Positions 33,965 through 45,291 of a stretch of DNA of 64,000 bases are shown here, one piece after another. Below the pieces are notes generated by a model. That model had not been told where the DNA came from, searched no databases, and saw only the letters and a list, made by a program, of their open reading frames with translations. The stretch is from Diplolepis rosae. Lineage: Eukaryota; Arthropoda; Insecta; Hymenoptera; Diplolepididae. The translations under genes and the position numbers were made by a program. Within the stretch, counting starts at the first letter, position 1; each line of letters opens with the position of its first letter. The stretch covers positions 3,348,001-3,412,000 of the forward strand of contig JAPYXD010000704.1 in NCBI GenBank assembly GCA_030998225.1, given 5' to 3'.

Positions 33965-34345
33965 TTGAATTTAAGATATTTATTCAATGCCAAGAGTGCA
34001 TTGTAAACATAAGTATGCGTGATGTTTGTCGCACATTGGCCGCTCACAGCTAGGGCATTGCGAGGTTGTTTCTTTATTGGTACCTCTGCGGTTTATCAAA
34101 CTTAGGGCACTCGTTAGTTGGCGCAGGTCTGTCTCGAAAATTAAACTTATTGGCAATTCCAATTTTTGTATCGGCACGAATCGAAGGAATCGTGTATTCC
34201 TCCTGTAAATAGAGCCTCACCAGATATAAATAAATTTGTTGGAGGTACCAATCTGGTGTCACACTATCATTTATTTCTTGAAAGTTATTTTGGCATTTCA
34301 GAAGTATTCGTCCATTTGTTGCGTCCGGATGTAGCATTCAACCCT
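33965..34345 (-). pseudogene. Cys-rich C-terminal relic, possibly piggyBac-like
   Basis: Two overlapping minus-strand frames: the first has LVRLYLQEEYTIPSIRADTK, the second ends QCPSCERPMCDKHHAYLCLQ with a CxxC...CxxxH...CxxC pattern. This order (short charged linker, then a cysteine-rich finger at the extreme C-terminus) is that of piggyBac-type transposases, but the catalytic part is absent, so the assignment is tentative. One frameshift near 34080 is needed to join the pieces. Confidence 0.4.
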
Positions 34346-34369
34346 ATTAAATAATATTTTTAAATTATA

Positions 34370-34895
34370 CACTGAAAGAAAAAAAAAGCTTTAGAAGCAT
34401 CATAGTGATCTATGCTCTTATTAAGGGGTGCTTGCATGCTTTCAACGCACGAATTTATGCTTAATAAGTTGGGGAAATGTCTGTGCGAGGAAAGCACTAA
34501 TGTCTTGCTTTTTCGGCATGAGACTCGAGTGACGAAATCAGAAGCCACATTCACGTCTTCCACTTGACACATTCGCGGAAACTATATGTATTGCGTACTG
34601 TCTTTTGTTTTAAGATCGTCTTTGCTTGAATTTCATGCTCCAAAAGCAAGAAACTCGTGCGTGGAGAGGTCGAATCTTTGTATGCTTCTAATGCTTAATA
34701 TCGAGCCTATTAGCGCAATAAATTCATGCAGTTTGAGCACACATAACATGCCTTTCATGAACGAATTTTATCATTCTTTTAAAGCAGGAATTCATACAAG
34801 CATCGCCTGAGTTTCATACGCTCTTCGCTAGATTAAAATCACGCTTATATCGCGTCAGTTTTCATTCGTTTGGAGCTCGTTTTTACTTTCAGTGC
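34370..34895. mobile_element. MITE-like element with ACTGAAAG ends
   Basis: ACACTGAAAGAAAAA at the left is mirrored by TTTTTACTTTCAGTG at the right over about 15 bp. 520 bp in between, no coding capacity; the ORFs at 34360-34572 and 34586-34810 are not supported. Confidence 0.6.
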
Positions 34896-35204
34896 ATATA
34901 CACGGTGATCCATTTTAATCTATAGTTCTAAATATCTTCTAAAATACTTTATCTACGAAAAAATGGTTCCGACAAAGGTTGACCAGGACCGAGGGGGACA
35001 TTTGACTGTACTATCAATTTTGATCTCGACGTCAATTTTCAAGGTCAAATGGAGGTAAGACCCTTTTCTCAAATGAGAATCCCTATTTTTGACTGTGGAT
35101 TTGAAAAGAGCGGGAAATTTCACGTCAAAAATGACCTGTGGAAAAATGGTTTCTGTGACCTTGGAAAGGTAAAAAATTAATGTAAAATGTCTGAGAAACG
35201 ACAA

Positions 35205-37005
35205 GATGCCCTTTTTCTGAATCAGTGTCTCCAGAACGTGGGATTTTTCGGCCCCCACCACGTTCCCATCTGGGAGAAACACAAGCAAACGTGGCGTGTC
35301 AGTGTGTCGGCTCTGCTACACGCTGCGGTCACCAGCTTCGTGTAAAGCCGAAGGTGCACGAAGACGGACTTCGTTACAATGCTTGAGTTTTCAAGTTATT
35401 TTTAGATTTCACGCTTTCGTTTATCAAGTCGAAATTAAGAATTGTATTTTTCTCGAGTACGTGCAAAAGAGGCGCGAAGCAGACGACGAATTTGAATTTA
35501 CGAAGTATATAGTTCAAGAAATAACACTTTTCTTCAATTTCTTGAAGAAAGTCTGCATGAAATAAACATCAGTATGATCTTGGAAAATTTCATGAGGATT
35601 TCAACACTTCAAAAATAAACTTTCAGTGAAATTTAGTGACAATAAATGTATAAAATTTGAATCAATATATAATTTTCCATTCAAATTTATATACTTCTTA
35701 CTAATTTTGTACATTTAACAATTTTTCAATTAGAACAATATTTTCTATCAAGATAAAATGAACATAAAATTCAAGTTCATAATTTATATTTTCAGTTATA
35801 TGTTAGAAATATTTTCATCTCACATTTTTGTAGCCTAAGCACAAACTTTTCATTCCAAAACTTAAAATCTCTACGGAAATGGAAAATTGTCTAATAGCAG
35901 TAGATAAATTAAAAAGCTAAAATATGTGTTTATTGGTATTTCTACATTAACATATAAATATCAATCAACTTTAAATTTTACATAAAAATGTTCGTTCGAA
36001 GTGTTCAAATCTTGTTACAATTTGACAAGATTTTATGGAGGAGTGCAATCTTTTGGATGAAATATTTTGTAGTTCTTAATTTGTCTGTCCGTCTGAAATC
36101 GTAGTAAGATTTGAACAGTAAACAACAAATTTTCCAATAGAATTCAGGATCAATAATAATTGATTCAGGAAATACTTCAACTCTGTAGAGCATTTTTGTA
36201 TTTCGAATTCAAAATGTGTGCTTAAGCCACAAAAAAGTAAGCTGAAAATGTAGATATAAAACTAATTATGTCATGTTTATGTCTTCTTAATGGAAAATAC
36301 TTTGCATATAATTCTCTAATTCGATATTTTTTTAATGTATGAACATTCAAGAAATTGATAAATATTCCATATTTTTATAGGAACTAAAAATTTCCGGATA
36401 ATGCTTTGATTGAGAAAGCTAAAAATTTGTCAAATATTGATATAAATTGCAATTTTACAATTGCATTATTTTTCAAATATTTTAACATCTCTTCAATCTT
36501 GATAATTCTTACAGAAGTTTATTTCATGTGAGTGACTTTTTCTTTTTCTAATGAAAGATTTCGCAATTCTAAATTCGGCCCAATTCGTAACATTGTAAAA
36601 AGATTTTAAAACTTCATAAAAAATTTTTTTCTGTTTTATTCAAAGTCAATAAATATTCAATGTTTGGAATCGAAATATTAAGTAAATGATTTTTAATTTC
36701 TGGGAATAAACTGCTTTAATAAGACAATCTTTCTTCTTTGTGAGAAATTTCAATTTTAAAATTAAAATTCTACGCATAGGATACAAAAACATAATATGAA
36801 AATACTTTTATTACAGAATTTTGAAATATACAAGGTGACCAATTTTTAATCGAGTAAATCGGCTACTTTAAGCAAAAAATTATGTTAAAAATATTTTATC
36901 AAAAAAAAATAAGACACATTAAATTACGGTTTAAAATCCACATTCATAGATTGATGGTAAAAGCAGTTTAAAGTTTTTTAATCTTACGTTTTAGTGACGT
37001 ATGCA
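35205..37005 (+). repeat. Left inverted arm (1801 bp)
   Basis: AT-rich inner part and a GC-richer outer 250 bp containing AAACGTGGCGTGTCAGTG. An 89-codon ORF (35296-35565) is open here and, with two substitutions, in the other arm (42227-41958), pointing to the centre in both. A TTATTTTTAG acceptor-like site lies near 35404. Confidence 0.92.
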
Positions 37006-37483
37006 CAGACTTTTAATCAGATAAATGAAATACTTTATAGAAAGTCAAAATTTTCTTAATACTGCACTTAATCAAATTTATAAAGTAAAAATATTTTTTA
37101 ATTGATGCTTTCACTCAATTCTTTAAACATTCATTAATTGAAAATTGTACTCAAAATTTAATCTTGCAGCGTTCCAATATTCCCACAATGTTACAAAATC
37201 TTATTAATCATTATTTTAGTCGAATTATTTTCAAAATATTTAAAAAATAAATGTAAATATTTTGATTAAATACTCTGTCAAATTTTGCATTTGACTGATC
37301 TTGCAAAATTGTTGAAAGTTTTGAATACCGATAGAAGAAACTTTAAATGAAATTTTATGTCCATAAATGCTTAAAGTTCTATATAGAAATATCAACTACA
37401 ACATTCTCAAATTTTATAAATAAACTACTAAATTCAAAAAGTTTCGGATTTTTTTAAAAACTGTACAAATTTCAAATATGAAT

Positions 37484-37635
37484 CAGTCAAAATCTACTGA
37501 TTATCAGTGAAATTTGACTGATTTAAATAACTAAAAACAGGTTACTGTGAATCAGTCAAATTTCACTGATTACTTCAGTGAAAAGGCAAATCACTGATTC
37601 AATCAGTGAAAATTTGACTGATTCAGATTTAGAGT
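37484..37635. repeat. Cluster of CAGTCAAATTTCACTGA motifs
   Basis: AATCAGTCAAATTTCACTGA and shorter variants recur in both orientations at least six times within 150 bp. A related closing phrase (GACTAATTCGGATTTAAAG) ends a similar AT-rich block at 29895-30021. Probably a MITE of which the two stretches are distant copies. Confidence 0.6.
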
Positions 37636-38603
37636 GTATACAAATTTCAAATATAAAGTGTACTCTGTACATTAATCAAACAAATTTAGAAGATGAATAT
37701 TTTAATAAATATTCCTAAATATTATTGGAATATGATACATATCGATTTAGAAAAACTTCTTCAAAGTACTCAGACATTTTTCTTATTTTACGACATTTTT
37801 GCACCATGTTTGACCTTTGGGTAGGATTCAAGAAAACAATTGTAGACATACTTTCATTACTTAGTAAAATACTATGAAGACTTGCTTTTTAAATTAAAGC
37901 GAAAACTTTTAAAACCTTTAACAATCGGTTGCATAGATTCTGCTCTAATCTTGGACGCAATTAGAGAAATAGGTTTTTTTACTTTTTTTAGATCTAGTTT
38001 TTGCCTTAAACATAAAAGAAAGAAAACACATTTGAAATATTAAAATAAAAAAGCTGGTTCATTCTTAGAGAATCCCAAATATTCTGAAATAAAACTCCTT
38101 TCCACACCACCACGGAGGTAGAGTTTAAGGCTCGTTTTTTTTACGTGGTATCCCCTGTAGGCCTAGTCCACGTCCTACGAAACGAAAAGGGTTTTTCCTT
38201 TCAAGCAAAAAGAAAAAAGGAAAAAAATGAAGCAAAGTGGTAAAAAACGCTACAAATGTAGCCCGTACTTCAGGCTTGCCTCTATCAAATGCCAGTATAC
38301 GTCGAACAAAAATGTTTTGTTTTAAATCAAATAATGAAGAAGTTTGATTAATTCGGGATGATTTGGGGTGCTTGATTATTGTGAGTCCCCTTGCCTCTCA
38401 CTTATGCCCAAAGCGTGATATTACTCAATTTCAGTATGTTTTCTTACTTACAAAATAATAATTAAAACTAAACAATTTCCATACCCGAGGCACGCGAAGA
38501 AAGGAATAAAGAACGTATCTCTGATATAAGAAATAAAATGTCATTATTTTGTGAGTAAGAAAGGGGTTTGAAATTGATTAACGCCATGCCTTGGCCATTA
38601 GAA

Positions 38604-40521
38604 TTAATCCTCTCCTTCGTGAGCGAAGAGCGACAAACCACTTTCCCTATCACTTTCTGCCATCTCATATAGATTTTCGGTCATTAATTGCAAATGCTTC
38701 GAGGTGATGCTCGTTGTTCTGGCTGTTTCAACTCTCGCCTTTAGGGCTGATCGAGTAACACAAATTGAGTTGACCGTCCTGTTTCCTAAGCGATTTCTTT
38801 TGGGAGTTTTCGCGTCCGTGAGCATGGAGAAACCTCGCTCCGCCTCAGCATTTGAATGAGGAAGACTCCGAACATGATTCAATACTGAGGTCAAATTTGG
38901 AAAAAGTTTTTCTCCTGTACTCGTCGAAGATACACCGATACTAGACCACATTTCGTCAAAAGATAAATTCGACCACTTTTCTTTGAGTTCCTGTCTGATT
39001 TTGAGTAAAGAATCCCACTCTTTTTGTACACCTACTCTATCAAACGACCCTAAATCTTGACAAACTTTCCAGACCCTAGGAAAAGTTTCGTTTCGATCAG
39101 CATAGAAAGCTACTTGAGGCCGGAAAACAGCAACGCAAGACAAAAAGATGTCATCAAAAGGAAGTCGATTGCGAATTTCTTCGCTTGCTGTGACATAAAA
39201 TTTCAAGCAATTACGAAGAAATAGATCAACTTCTACTATTTGCAATTTCTCGTTTGTAAGTTGCTGCTGGAAATATTCTCGCGTTTCCTTACCAACGTCA
39301 ATGTCTTGAAGCGGCTTTTGATTACTAGGATCTGCAAAGTTAACATTTCTAATGATTCGGTTGAAGAAGACCCTATTTCAAATAACTGCTAAGAATCCAT
39401 ACGAAGAATTTAGCCGAGTTTGGCTGGAGTTCCTGAACCATTGTTTCGCGACTTTGAAATTTCGCATTGTATACGTTGAACCTATTCAAAGTAAATTTCA
39501 AGAATAGGAAATATGCGAGTGTCAAAGGATTCTGCATTTTTCCTAACAAGTCTTTGGCCTTCTCTACCTTCTCAGATACGAGGACCATAAGATTCTGAAG
39601 AATAACTTCCCAATTCTTTATTATAATATCTATGCATCGATAGCGGACAAGCCAGCGAATTTCAGAATGACTAGGAATTTTTTGATAGTCATTTCCTAAT
39701 TCCAAAACAATCGATCGAAAAATAGCCGTTCGCTTGGAGCTAGCATTAAGAAAAGCTGGCAAATCTTTGATTAAATCCTCTACATCTGGGATTGTGGCAC
39801 AAGCATATTTTGCTACAATTGCTGACGAATGCGAGACACACGGGAAAACAATTAAACGGGGACTTTTTTCCTTTAATTTTGTTTTAAATGAGGACCTATT
39901 GCCGACCATCACCTGTGCATTATCACAAGCTAAAGCACAGATATTAGATAAAGGGATTTTCTGCCCGGACAATGCTTTTTCGAACGCATCAAAAATTTTA
40001 GAGGCAGAACAATCCGAAGCATTTACATTAATAAGCTGGAGCAATTCCACCCTGACAGAAAATGTCGTTGGCTCCACATATCGAACCATTAATGACAGCC
40101 ACTTTTCTAGAGTCCTGTCGGTCGTTTAGTCTTCGTACACTGAAAATGATTGCTTACGCAAAATATTTGCCATGCGATCAGTTTCAGCAGCACATACGAC
40201 GTTATTTACAACTAGGACCATTTTAGTGTGGCTCAATCTAAAGTCTTTTAAAACCGAAGGTTCCATATCTTGGAAAAGTCCTATCAATTCTGATGAAATC
40301 GCGAATGGTAAATTATGCTCTACGAAAAATGTACTAATCCTAATCTCTGCTTCTTGTACTTTCTGTTTGAAAGTAACACTTTCCGGAATCGTGGAATTTG
40401 TGAATTGTGAAGCAGAAGAACTTGCTACACAAGGTTCAACACTGTAAGAATTGGCAGTTACATTAGAAGAATTTTCACTTACTACTCCATAACATTCTAA
40501 TTTATTTGAAAACTCTTGCAT
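38604..40521 (-). pseudogene. hAT-like transposase with one nonsense codon and one frameshift
   Basis: Three consecutive open stretches (40521-40129, 40125-39373, 39245-38604) form one gene of about 640 codons. The first two are in the same frame, split only by TAA at 40128-40126, which falls in the catalytic first-Asp motif (SVYED, stop, TTDRT; relatives read VDESTD). Next come ICALACDNAQVMVGNRSSFK with the second Asp, then FPCVSHSSAIVAKYACA. A frameshift near 39375 separates the C-terminal part, which ends with the hAT dimerisation block LPHSNAEAERGFSMLTD. No BED finger is present. The ATG at 40521-40519 lies within the last 5 bp of the right arm. Two lesions in 1.9 kb suggest recent inactivation, or sequencing error at one or both sites. 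Confidence 0.85.
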
Positions 40522-42318
40522 ACGTCACTAAAACGTAAGATTAAAAAACTTTAAACTGCTTTTACCATCAATCTATGAATGTGGATTTTAAACCGTAATT
40601 TAATGTGTCTTATTTTTTTTTTGATAAAATATTTTTAACATAATTTTTTGCTTAAAGTAGCCGATTTACTCGATTAAAAATTGGTCAACTTGTATATTTC
40701 AAAATTCTGTAATAAAAGTATTTTCATATTATGTTTTTGTATCCTATGCGTAGAATTTTAATTTTAAAATTGAAATTTCTCACAAAGAAGAAAGATTGTC
40801 TTATTAAAGCAGTTTATTCCCAGAAATTAAAAATCATTTACTTAATATTTCGATTCCAAACATTGAATATTTATTGACTTTGAATAAAACAGAAAAAAAT
40901 TTTTTATGAAGTTTTAAAATCTTTTTACAATGTTACGAATTGGGCCGAATTTAGAATTACGAAATCTTTCATTAGAAAAAGAAAAAGTCACTCACATGAA
41001 ATAAACTTCTGTAAGAATTATCAAGATTGAAGAGATGTTAAAATATTTGAAAAATAATGCAATTGTAAAATTGCTATTTATATCAATATTTGACAAATTT
41101 TTAGCTTTCTCAATCAAAGCATTATCCGGAAATTTTTAGTTCCTATAAAAAGATGGAATATTTATCAATTTCTTGAATGTTCATACATTAAAAAAATATC
41201 GAATTAGAGAATTATATGCAAAGTATTTTCCATTAAGAAGACATAAACATGACATAATTAGTTTTATATCTACATTTTCAGCTTACTTTTTTGTGGCTTA
41301 AGCACACATTTTGAATTCGAAATACAAAAATGCTCTACAGAGTTGAAGTATTTCCTGAATCAATTATTATTGATCCTTAATTCTATTGGAAAATTTGTTG
41401 TTTACTGTTCAACTCTTACTACGATTTCAGACGGACAGACAAATTAAGAACTACAAAATATTTCATCCAAAAGATTGCACTCCTCCATAAAATCTTGTCA
41501 AATTGTAACAAGATTTGAACACTTCGAACGAACATTTTTATGTAAAATTTAAAGTTGATTGATATTTATATGTTAATATGGAAATACCAATAAACACATA
41601 TTTTAGCTTTTTAATTTATCTACTGCTATTAGACAATTTTCCATTTCCGTAGAGATTTTAAGTTTTGGAATGAAAAGTTTGTGCTTAGGCTACAAAAATG
41701 TGAGATGAAAATATTTCTAACATATAACTGAAAATATAAATTATGAACTTGAATTTTATGTTCATTTTATCTTGATAGAAAATATTGTTCTAATTGAAAA
41801 ATTGTTAAATGTACAAAATTAGTAAGAAGTATATAAATTTGAATGGAAAATTATATATTGATTCAAATTTTATACATTTATTGTCACTAAATTTCACTGA
41901 AAGTTTATTTTTGAAGTGTTGAAATCCTCATGAAATTTTCCAAGATCATACTGATGTTTATTTCATGCAGACTTTCTTCAAGAAATTGAAGAAAAGTGTT
42001 ATTTCTTGAACTATATACTTCGTAAATTCAAATACGTCGTCTGCTTCGCGCCTCTTTTGCACGTACTCGAGAAAAATACAATTCTTAATTTCGACTCGAT
42101 AAACGAAAGCGTGAAATCTAAAAATAACTTGAAAACTCAAGCATTGTAACGAAGTCCGTCTTCGTGCACCTTCGGCTTTACACGAAGCTGGTGACCGCAG
42201 CGTGTAGCAGAGCCGACACACTGACACGCCACGTTTGCATGTGTTTCTCCCAGATGGGAACGTGGTGGGGGCCGAAAAATCCCACGTTCTGGAGACACTG
42301 ATTCAGAAAAAGGGCATC
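40517..42318 (-). repeat. Right inverted arm (1802 bp)
   Basis: Mirror of 35205-37005. Differences seen by eye include the change in the 89-codon ORF from Gln to Arg and Glu to Val, a change in CACATGCAAACG against CACAAGCAAACG, and a few single-base indels; overall about 99% alike in the parts compared. If the transposase is transcribed from here, this arm contains its promoter. Confidence 0.92.
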
Positions 42319-43460
42319 CACGGTTTATAAGCATCGTGTATTGGGCGTCGCCATTTTGCACCCAGGGAACACACATGCCCTCATCGGGAAGTTTTGTAAG
42401 TATGTACTTGGCAGAACTTCATTTCGGGAATGGATATATGCAGATTGGTCTCCTTATGTCTAGTCTCCATGAGTGATCCTTTGGATCCAAGTGGGTTTTT
42501 CCAAATCGAGACAAAAGTAATAAATACCCTCTCTCCACTATTCGCAACCATTTTCCCTCCACTCTGACAAATTCCACCCACCTTATGCTAATTGGTGGAA
42601 AATGTTCCAGAGGGCTGGTTCTTTGGCCAACTTCTTTTTGGAGTTGGGAAAGAAGCGAGTTTTTCTCTGATGAGGAAATCAGTTTTTTTTAAAGACTTCT
42701 CCAGTGATTGCTTAGCTTGGACAGAAGTCACAATATTTACTCAAACATCAAATCTCATTTAATATAAGAGTTGAAGTTTGTGATCAACACCCTCCTTGGT
42801 TAAGTCTGTCTCTGTAAATTAACATTTTCCACCCGAGTACGTACCTCTAACGCGCGCGGTTTTTCTAAGTTAAACAACTTACGCCGATTATTTTTGAAGT
42901 TAAAAGTTTTGTGACCAAGTAAACTTGGTAGAGTAGTGAGTCAGAAGTGGATTTACCTAGGAATATTACAATAAAAAACAGATACGGAGAGAACCCAAAT
43001 TCCATAGGGCTATTGAATAAGGTAAGGGATCTTTCTGCTTTAAAAATGAAAATGTGTGTATCTTGACTTTAACATTTCGTGTTGGTTTCATTTTCTCTTT
43101 TTCCTTGTCGGAACTATATTTAATTGTACATTACGAAGCGTGGGAGGTCTTCCTACCATCGATAGGGCAAGAATCCGCGGAATTTCCTCTCAGACGCTCG
43201 AGGGTAAATTCCTTCAAATCTTAAAAGGGAAATAGAGGAATTAAATACTCATTTTCAGAAGTATTTATATTATATCATTAAAAAATTCTCAAAATTTATG
43301 CATTTTTCAAGCTAAAGAACTGCAACTTCCCCTTAAGATGAAAGTGTTCTAAATTTAATATACGTTATTGAAAAAAAAACAGATGGCTCTAAGAAAGAGT
43401 GAAATTTGTTCCCCATAGTGATAGTTAGATATACATAAATATATATATATATATATATAT
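42319..43460. other. Stretch with no recognised gene
   Basis: Between the large inverted-repeat element and the recombinase relic. A (TA)n microsatellite lies at 43439-43461. Several possible exon borders can be read but no frame resembles a known protein. The minus-strand ORFs at 42137-42376 and 42381-42581 are not supported. Confidence 0.4.
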
Positions 43461-44590
43461 GCAACACTTCAATATGCCAGATTTACGATTCGTGAAAAAA
43501 GAGGCCGAACTGTGGCTGTTTTACTCACAACAGAGTTGATAAAATGTATTGAAACTATAAAAAATATCCCGAAAATGCTAGTCAGCTCACAAAAAATATT
43601 TTTATTTGAAACTTCCAAGCCGTGTCAAAAATGAAGTGAGATATCCGAATGCATGCAATTTGATGCGCCAACACGCCTTTGAATGCGAAGCAAAAGAGCC
43701 AGAAGCATTACGTGGAACGGAGATAAGGAAACATTTCGCGACACTTTGCTCTCAGCTGCACTTGAAGGATAATCAAATTTCAGATTTGGCTAAATTCATA
43801 GGTCATGACGTTGAGATTCATAGACAACATTATCAACAGCCTATTGCCTATAAAGATCTCGAATGCACATCACGATTATTAGAAATTGCTCGAGGCAATA
43901 ATAACGAACTCAGTTTTGCTTCTTCTTTCCCAGCAGAAGTCAGCTGTAATGAAACGAATGTCGTTTTTAAAGAACATACATTTTCTGTTACTGAGAAACA
44001 GGCTAATAATAGGAAACAAAAAAGTAAGTATTCGGATTTTATCATCAAACTTGAAATGTACGTCTTTTTTTGTTCACGTAGTTCTCAAATGTTAATTTAT
44101 TCTTTAATTTATTTTTCAGTATCATCAGATAGCGATAATGGCAAAAAAGATGGTGATTGTGCACTTACTGGTGGTAGAAAGCAGCGTCGATCCAGAAAGT
44201 AGATCAATATTTTTTAGAACTCATACTATTTTTCAGTTCTTAAATATATTGATTAAATTTCAAATAATTGTTTTTCGATGAAATGTTTTAGGAATTACAT
44301 GTTCATGAAACAAGAAAATTATAGCAGAGAAAACAAGTAACTAAATTAATCATTAAATTATTCAAGATTGTTTTTTTTTTCAGAGCATCTCCCTTCGAAA
44401 AATGTAGAAGGGTTCTGTGGACGGCCGCGGAACTTTAAATAGTCACGAAAGCGTTCCAGCATCATTCAACGTCAAATACATATCCAAAGATCTCGGAGAT
44501 GCAGGCACTTATTCAATAATATCCAATATTAGCGCAAAATCGCAATCCAGCTAGTATCAAAACTTGGATAAGCAACCAAAAAAATAAAAT
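43461..44590 (+). pseudogene. Crypton-like tyrosine recombinase, C-terminal relic
   Basis: A first block KRGRTVAVLLTTELIKCIET precedes the main ORF in another frame (one frameshift near 43605). The ORF 43606-44023 then has LRGTEIRKHFATLC and, 20 residues on, KFIGHDVEIHRQHYQQP, matching the Arg/His box and the GH...Y box with the nucleophilic Tyr of tyrosine recombinases as found in Cryptons and related animal genes. A GTAAGT donor at 44024 and a TTTTTCAG acceptor before 44120 join it to a short basic exon ending at 44202. A third segment at 44383-44590 resembles the SANT-like tail (RRVLWTAAEL) often seen at the end of such proteins but has stops. The N-terminal half is missing. Confidence 0.72.
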
Positions 44591-45291
44591 AAATACTATT
44601 AAATAATGATTTATAAATTATTTATAAATAATTATAATATCACTATTTTGAATTCTCTGAACAAAATTTTAATCTCGTTATAAGTAATTGCTTTTTCTGT
44701 ATATTCTTCAAATTGTAGATTACAGTGACATTATGAGTCCAAGCTCTTTATTTTTATCAGACAAAATGTATGGACCTTTATACACGCCACTGTCGTATAA
44801 ATATAGTTTTATAATTGACAAGAAAAAAAATTTAAGATGGAGAAAGGAATCAGTCTCTTCTCCAGGTTGCAGCTGCTCAGGCTTATCCTTAAAAGAGATT
44901 CATACAGCTAATAAATTAAGTAATAAAAGAGAGTGAAACTTGGATTCCAATCTCCTCTTAAGACGACCTTTTCCCCGTTCTCAATTGCTCGACTATTAGA
45001 AAAATCTTTGAATTTACAAGTGAGGTAATAAGGTTTGTAAAACAGATAGTGAAAAGCATCTGTTGACTAGGCTCAATTGCGACCCTTCGAAAACATAGGT
45101 AAATATACCTCATTTGGAAATTTTATATAATTTAATCTTTCTTGTTTTCTCTGCATCTGAAAGCCAGCCCAGTATAACCCCGCATAAACCTAATTACCTG
45201 CTCTTTGTCTACGTAATAGGGTCTCCTATTCATAGGCTCGGTACAGTTAGACCTATACTCTCTCTTTCTGATGCACTCGCCAAATCTTGTA

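Larger units (their letters stand above)
35205..42318. mobile_element. 7.1 kb element: hAT-like transposase between 1.8 kb inverted arms
   Basis: The sequence at 35205-37005 returns in reverse complement at 40517-42318. The two ends GATGCCCTTTTTCTGAATCA and its complement mark the limits, and beyond them similarity is lost. The 3.5 kb centre contains the transposase relic. Arms this long are unusual for hAT elements, whose terminal repeats are normally 10-30 bp. I see no 8 bp target duplication (flanks AACGACAA and CACGGTTT), so the mechanism that formed it is open. Confidence 0.82.

Noticed and set aside
39734..40447. + strand ORFs opposite the hAT-like transposase
   Set aside because: Reverse-strand shadows of a long coding region; no start context or family match.
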